From Haplosporangium gracile (Eukaryota; Mortierellomycota; Mortierellomycetes; Mortierellales; Mortierellaceae): a stretch of 58,424 nt of DNA. The DNA lies in assembly GCA_015499985.1 (NCBI GenBank), contig JAAAUF010000142.1:1-58424 (forward strand), given 5' to 3'. Below are positions 55,201-58,424 of this stretch, piece after piece; position 1 is the first letter of the stretch, and each line of letters starts with the position of its first letter. Both the position numbers and the translations under genes were made by a program. The notes under the pieces were generated by a model. It was not told the origin of the DNA, ran no database searches, and was given only the letters and a program-made list of their open reading frames with translations.

Positions 55201-56845
55201 TCTGCCCACGATTCGACTTCGTGGTGGAGTATTTCACGCTGGCTCAAAGGACCTCCAGCAGTTGACAAGAGGCATTGGAAGGTAAACACCACTTTTACTT
55301 GTTCATGCACTGCAAAAAGGGCGCCTTCATGTTTGAATTCATGCAGCTGACGACGGGACAAACACGCCTTCTTACCATTTACCCCCTTTCCGTAAATGTC
55401 TTCATACTTCCTTCTATGCCCCCTATTTTTTCATATAGCCTGACTCTTCCCGTGAGACATGCGCCTATTGTTTTGCTCCTTTCCATCGGCTGACCAACCC
55501 ACGCCATCACTGCCGCAAATGCGGTGATATCTTTTGCGGTAAATGCGCTAGTGCCGAAATCTTGATGGATGCCAAGAACTGCGTCTATGTCCAGCAATCC
55601 CAGCTCGCCCGGTGGTCGCGTAGAGTAGACATTCAGCGCCACAATCTCTGGATCGATACTCTCCCACAGCTGCACCCTGTTCGCACTGCTGTCGAGTCTG
55701 CTCTGGTTGCAGGATCAGGTGTAAGCGGCGTGCCAATGCTTGGAGCAATGGAAGGTACTGGTTCACTTGGGCATGCGACTGGAGTGAACGGCGGCCTTGC
55801 TGGAGCCGGTATGGGTCAGCGCAATTTGAACGGAAGTGGCAGTGGAGGCAGACGAGGATCCTGGCAAATGGCTCCTTCGGCGATGAAAAAGTCTCGAGTC
55901 AGCATCTTTGGACTGTTTGGACAAGGCACCACAGGCACAGGCCCCACACCTCACCAGTCGGATTCGAGACGAGGCAGTATTGATGTTAGCGCTGCCGAGA
56001 ATGTCTATGCCAATCACTATGGCCACCTGCAGCCTCACCACTCTGTGGCTTTTTCGTTGGGCAGGCGATCTAGCTCCTCATCTATCTTGAGGAGCAACAG
56101 CACTGTCGGCGGAACTGGACATATGATGATGATTGGAGCTTCACCTTTGACTTTGAGCAGCGAGGGCGCGATCGCAATGTCTCGGAGGATGAGCTCTGGT
56201 GGTGTTGGCGAGGTCTGTTTGGCAAGGATCTGCGTCGGATGTGAACGAGAGTTGCTCAAGCCAGTTCCCAGATGTACCTCGATTGCAAAGTACTATGGCT
56301 CTCTCGGCCCCAGGAATGGAGCGAGACGTCAGATGCATGGATACTCTAGTCTGGGCCCCCATTCAGGCCGACAGCAGCATCAGCAGCAGCAGTATCAACA
56401 GCAACACCATGCCAGTCCGCCTCGACATCCGATGGACGACCATGCGGATCAAGATCTCGACCCGACTGTGACAGCACATAGTGACTATCTTGCTCATGGT
56501 GTTCGACGCCACTCTCCTCTCCGACAAACGTCAATCTACTCGGCCAACGTGGACCGCCCTGCTGATGAACATCAAGCTCAACAACAACGACCAATGTCGC
56601 CTGGAGGAGCGGGCACAGGAGGGCTTCGACATCAACAACAGCAACAATACCACCACCAGCAACACCAGCAGCAGCAGCAGCAGCAGCATAATAACAACAA
56701 CCATAATGGCGGCTGGGCATCGAGAGATGAGCCTGTGGGACCCCATGGAGAATCGAGATACTGCCCCAGTGTCTTAACTTTCCAAGAACAACAACTCCAC
56801 TACACGCAGCAAACGAATGGACCTTTGTCTCGGGAACTGTGCTGA
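52246..56845 (+). CDS. Large poly-Gln and acidic-tract FYVE zinc-finger protein
   Basis: Two exons, 52246-55281 and 55439-56845, joined at phase 0, give 1480 residues. Poly-Gln fills about residues 45-175, with another run near 490. Two strongly acidic tracts lie at about 265-325 and 545-585. A conserved-looking Ser-rich part contains KSSISCHTFPRAAGKRVGRK. The zinc finger spans the exon junction: W1011, C1020-x-x-C1023, NPRHHCRKCG (C1037, C1040), C1045 and C1048. The last pair, RICVGC (C1277, C1280), is displaced by a Gly/Ser-rich insert of 228 residues. The C-terminus is poly-Gln/His/Asn. FYVE domains bind PI3P on endosomes or vacuoles, so membrane-trafficking or signalling is likely; the exact orthologue is unknown. 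AATAAA at 56927-56932. Confidence 0.85.
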
Positions 56846-57156
56846 GGGACATATTTTTTTCCGCTCCCTTTTTTTTCTTGACATTATTACCTATCCATTC
56901 TTATTGTACTTTTATACCATCTTGTGAATAAATTTTTTCGATAAACATCAACATGCTCCACGTTGGCTTCTTGACCACAACGACAACGGTGTTTATCCAT
57001 CTCTTCCTCTTTCACATTTTCATTTCCGGGTTCCTCGACGCCACCAAAAATTTAGGTGGCTCGTCAGAAGGGGGGCATAAATCGGCGGTGTCACCGTAGG
57101 CCAGCTCTCTCTTTCTTTTTCAATTTATTAACAAGAAAAATGTAAATATCACGTGA

Positions 57157-57336
57157 GGTATTCCTCCACAGGGCACCAAAACAACATCGGGATCATCCAT
57201 CGATAAGCTTGACTCAGATCCAAGCAGTGGCGGCAATGGTACCATCCATCCGTCGCAACGGTACACTTCTTGGACAATGGGACCCAGTCGAGTCGTATCG
57301 GGATCATTGGCGCTATTCGGCGCCATGAACAGTTGA
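57157..57336 (+). other. Orphan open frame without ATG, possible exon relic
   Basis: Fifty-nine open codons reading GIPPQGTKTTSGSSIDKLDS ... RYTSWTMGPSRVVSGS, stop at 57334-57336. Composition looks coding (Ser, Gly, Thr, charged residues), unlike the skewed ORFs elsewhere. There is no start codon at its left edge; AG acceptors exist at 57157 and after CCTCCACAG at 57171. It could be an alternative last exon of the FYVE gene, which has a normal stop and poly-A signal 230 bases earlier, or a relic. Confidence 0.3.
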
Positions 57337-57467
57337 CTTTGAACGAGATGGGAGATCTAGTCCCAGAGGATGATCTAGATTTGACCTGAAATACACTTGC
57401 TCATGCCCAAGTAGATCTCCAATACTCACCCTGTCGTTTCTATTTTCGTTTTCTTTCCTTTTAGCAA

Positions 57468-58424
57468 ATGGCTGACGCAGCAACGGCCGATACTCGTGGT
57501 GAGGATCCATCCTTGACAACCCCTTTTTTGAACCCTCTTTTCTCAACGGACCAACAAAACTATTTGTCCCAGGAAGGATATGCCTATGCTGTTGTTGAGG
57601 CGGAACAATTTTAGAACAGCTGAAAGGACCGCCCAGGAACGAGTGGATGGAAGCAACTGGATATTGCTATTCGTCATCTGGACAATGATGTGGATATCAG
57701 AAGCGACAATAAGGAATAAGGGGAACCTAACTTCTATTTGATACTGGTGGCAACTATTTGCCTTTGGTATTTCAAGAGAGGAAGGGAGATCTTGATTCCG
57801 ACTCTTTTTTTGAATCGCCAAACGAGGGAATGACATCGACTTGTACTATCAATCGACGAAACGGAAAACGACGCAACAACACCCAACAACATACCCTGTT
57901 TTGTTGTCGCAGGTGCAGTTTAGGAGAGAAGGTTTTCTTTTCCAGCTTTTCGGAATATAAGGCACGGCTCTTGTCTAATTGTCTGTGACACAAAGAGGGT
58001 ATACTGATTGTGATTAGACCACCGACTCGAAGACACTACACCGATGGAGGGAGTCTAACACTTTTCTGAAGAGGTGGTCGAACCATTCCAATGGCAAACG
58101 CACTCTTTGCCATCGACCCGCCAACCAACAACAAAGTCAGGGGGTTTTTTTCGTAAACGGCGCTGAACCTAGGAGGAACTACTTTCTATCCCAAAACTAC
58201 CCATCTCATCCCATCGTCCGTAAGGATAACCAAATTTCTAAACAATATTCTTTTCTTTTCTTTTTCTTATTCGCTCATCAGGACGTGGTGGTTTTGGACG
58301 TGGTCGTGGACGCGGTGGTGACCGCGGCCGTGGTCGCGGACGTGGACGTGGAGGCAAGGACGAGAAGGAGACCTGGACCCCCGTCACCAAGCTTGGACGT
58401 CTCGTCAAGGACCGCAAGATCCAG
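57468..58424 (+). CDS. RPS2: 40S ribosomal protein S2 (uS5), 5' part, cut by window end
   Basis: A small-subunit protein near the mRNA entry channel that helps decoding accuracy. Exon 1 (57468-57498) encodes [10 protein letters not shown] and ends in GTGAGG at phase 1; exon 2 starts at 58282 after CATCAG and reads [20 protein letters not shown], the Arg-Gly-rich N-terminus, then [20 protein letters not shown], the family hallmark, and runs off the window. A TTTTAG just before CAAATGG suggests a leader intron too. The intron is 783 nt, long for this region; early long introns are common in ribosomal protein genes. Only about 58 residues are visible of roughly 250. Confidence 0.95.

Overview
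The window is a stretch of a fungal nuclear genome. Genes are split by many short GT-AG introns, promoters are rich in C and T, and the recognisable proteins (Atg1, Gfa1, Bos1, a UPF0658-type Golgi membrane protein, a Cdc42-type effector) are fungal. The overall style fits an early-diverging fungus such as Mortierella. That placement is inference from gene style, not from a marker gene. Two runs of N (15224-15279 and 27468-27539) mark assembly gaps; the first falls inside an intron.

Layout. Positions 1-10300 hold a tandem array, all on the minus strand, of six copies of a small secreted protein family I do not recognise. Each copy has a signal-peptide exon, a phase-2 intron, and a second exon rich in Trp, Tyr and Cys. 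Copies 1 and 5 are intact, copy 4 has one frameshift, and copies 2, 3 and 6 are broken. Copies 3-6 were duplicated together with their non-coding flanks.

From 10.3 kb on, ordinary housekeeping genes follow. They are MCM7 (-), a mitochondrial carrier (-), nucleoside diphosphate kinase (+), the v-SNARE Bos1 (-), a mitochondrial-type orphan membrane protein (+), a UPF0658-type membrane protein (-), a GH47 alpha-mannosidase (+), a TXNL1-type thioredoxin/PITH protein (-) with a vestigial thioredoxin fragment beside it, and a small CRIB protein with an N-myristoylation signal (-). After these come ATG1 (-) head-to-head with GFA1 (+), a hypothetical protein (+), a very large FYVE protein full of poly-Gln and acidic tracts (+), and the start of ribosomal protein S2 (+), cut off by the window end.

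The genes do not form one pathway; they are independent cellular functions. The most novel items are the secreted-protein array, the FYVE finger interrupted by about 230 residues, and the myristoylated mini-CRIB protein. Exon borders were placed by hand from splice consensus, reading frame and family conservation, so terminal exons are the least certain.
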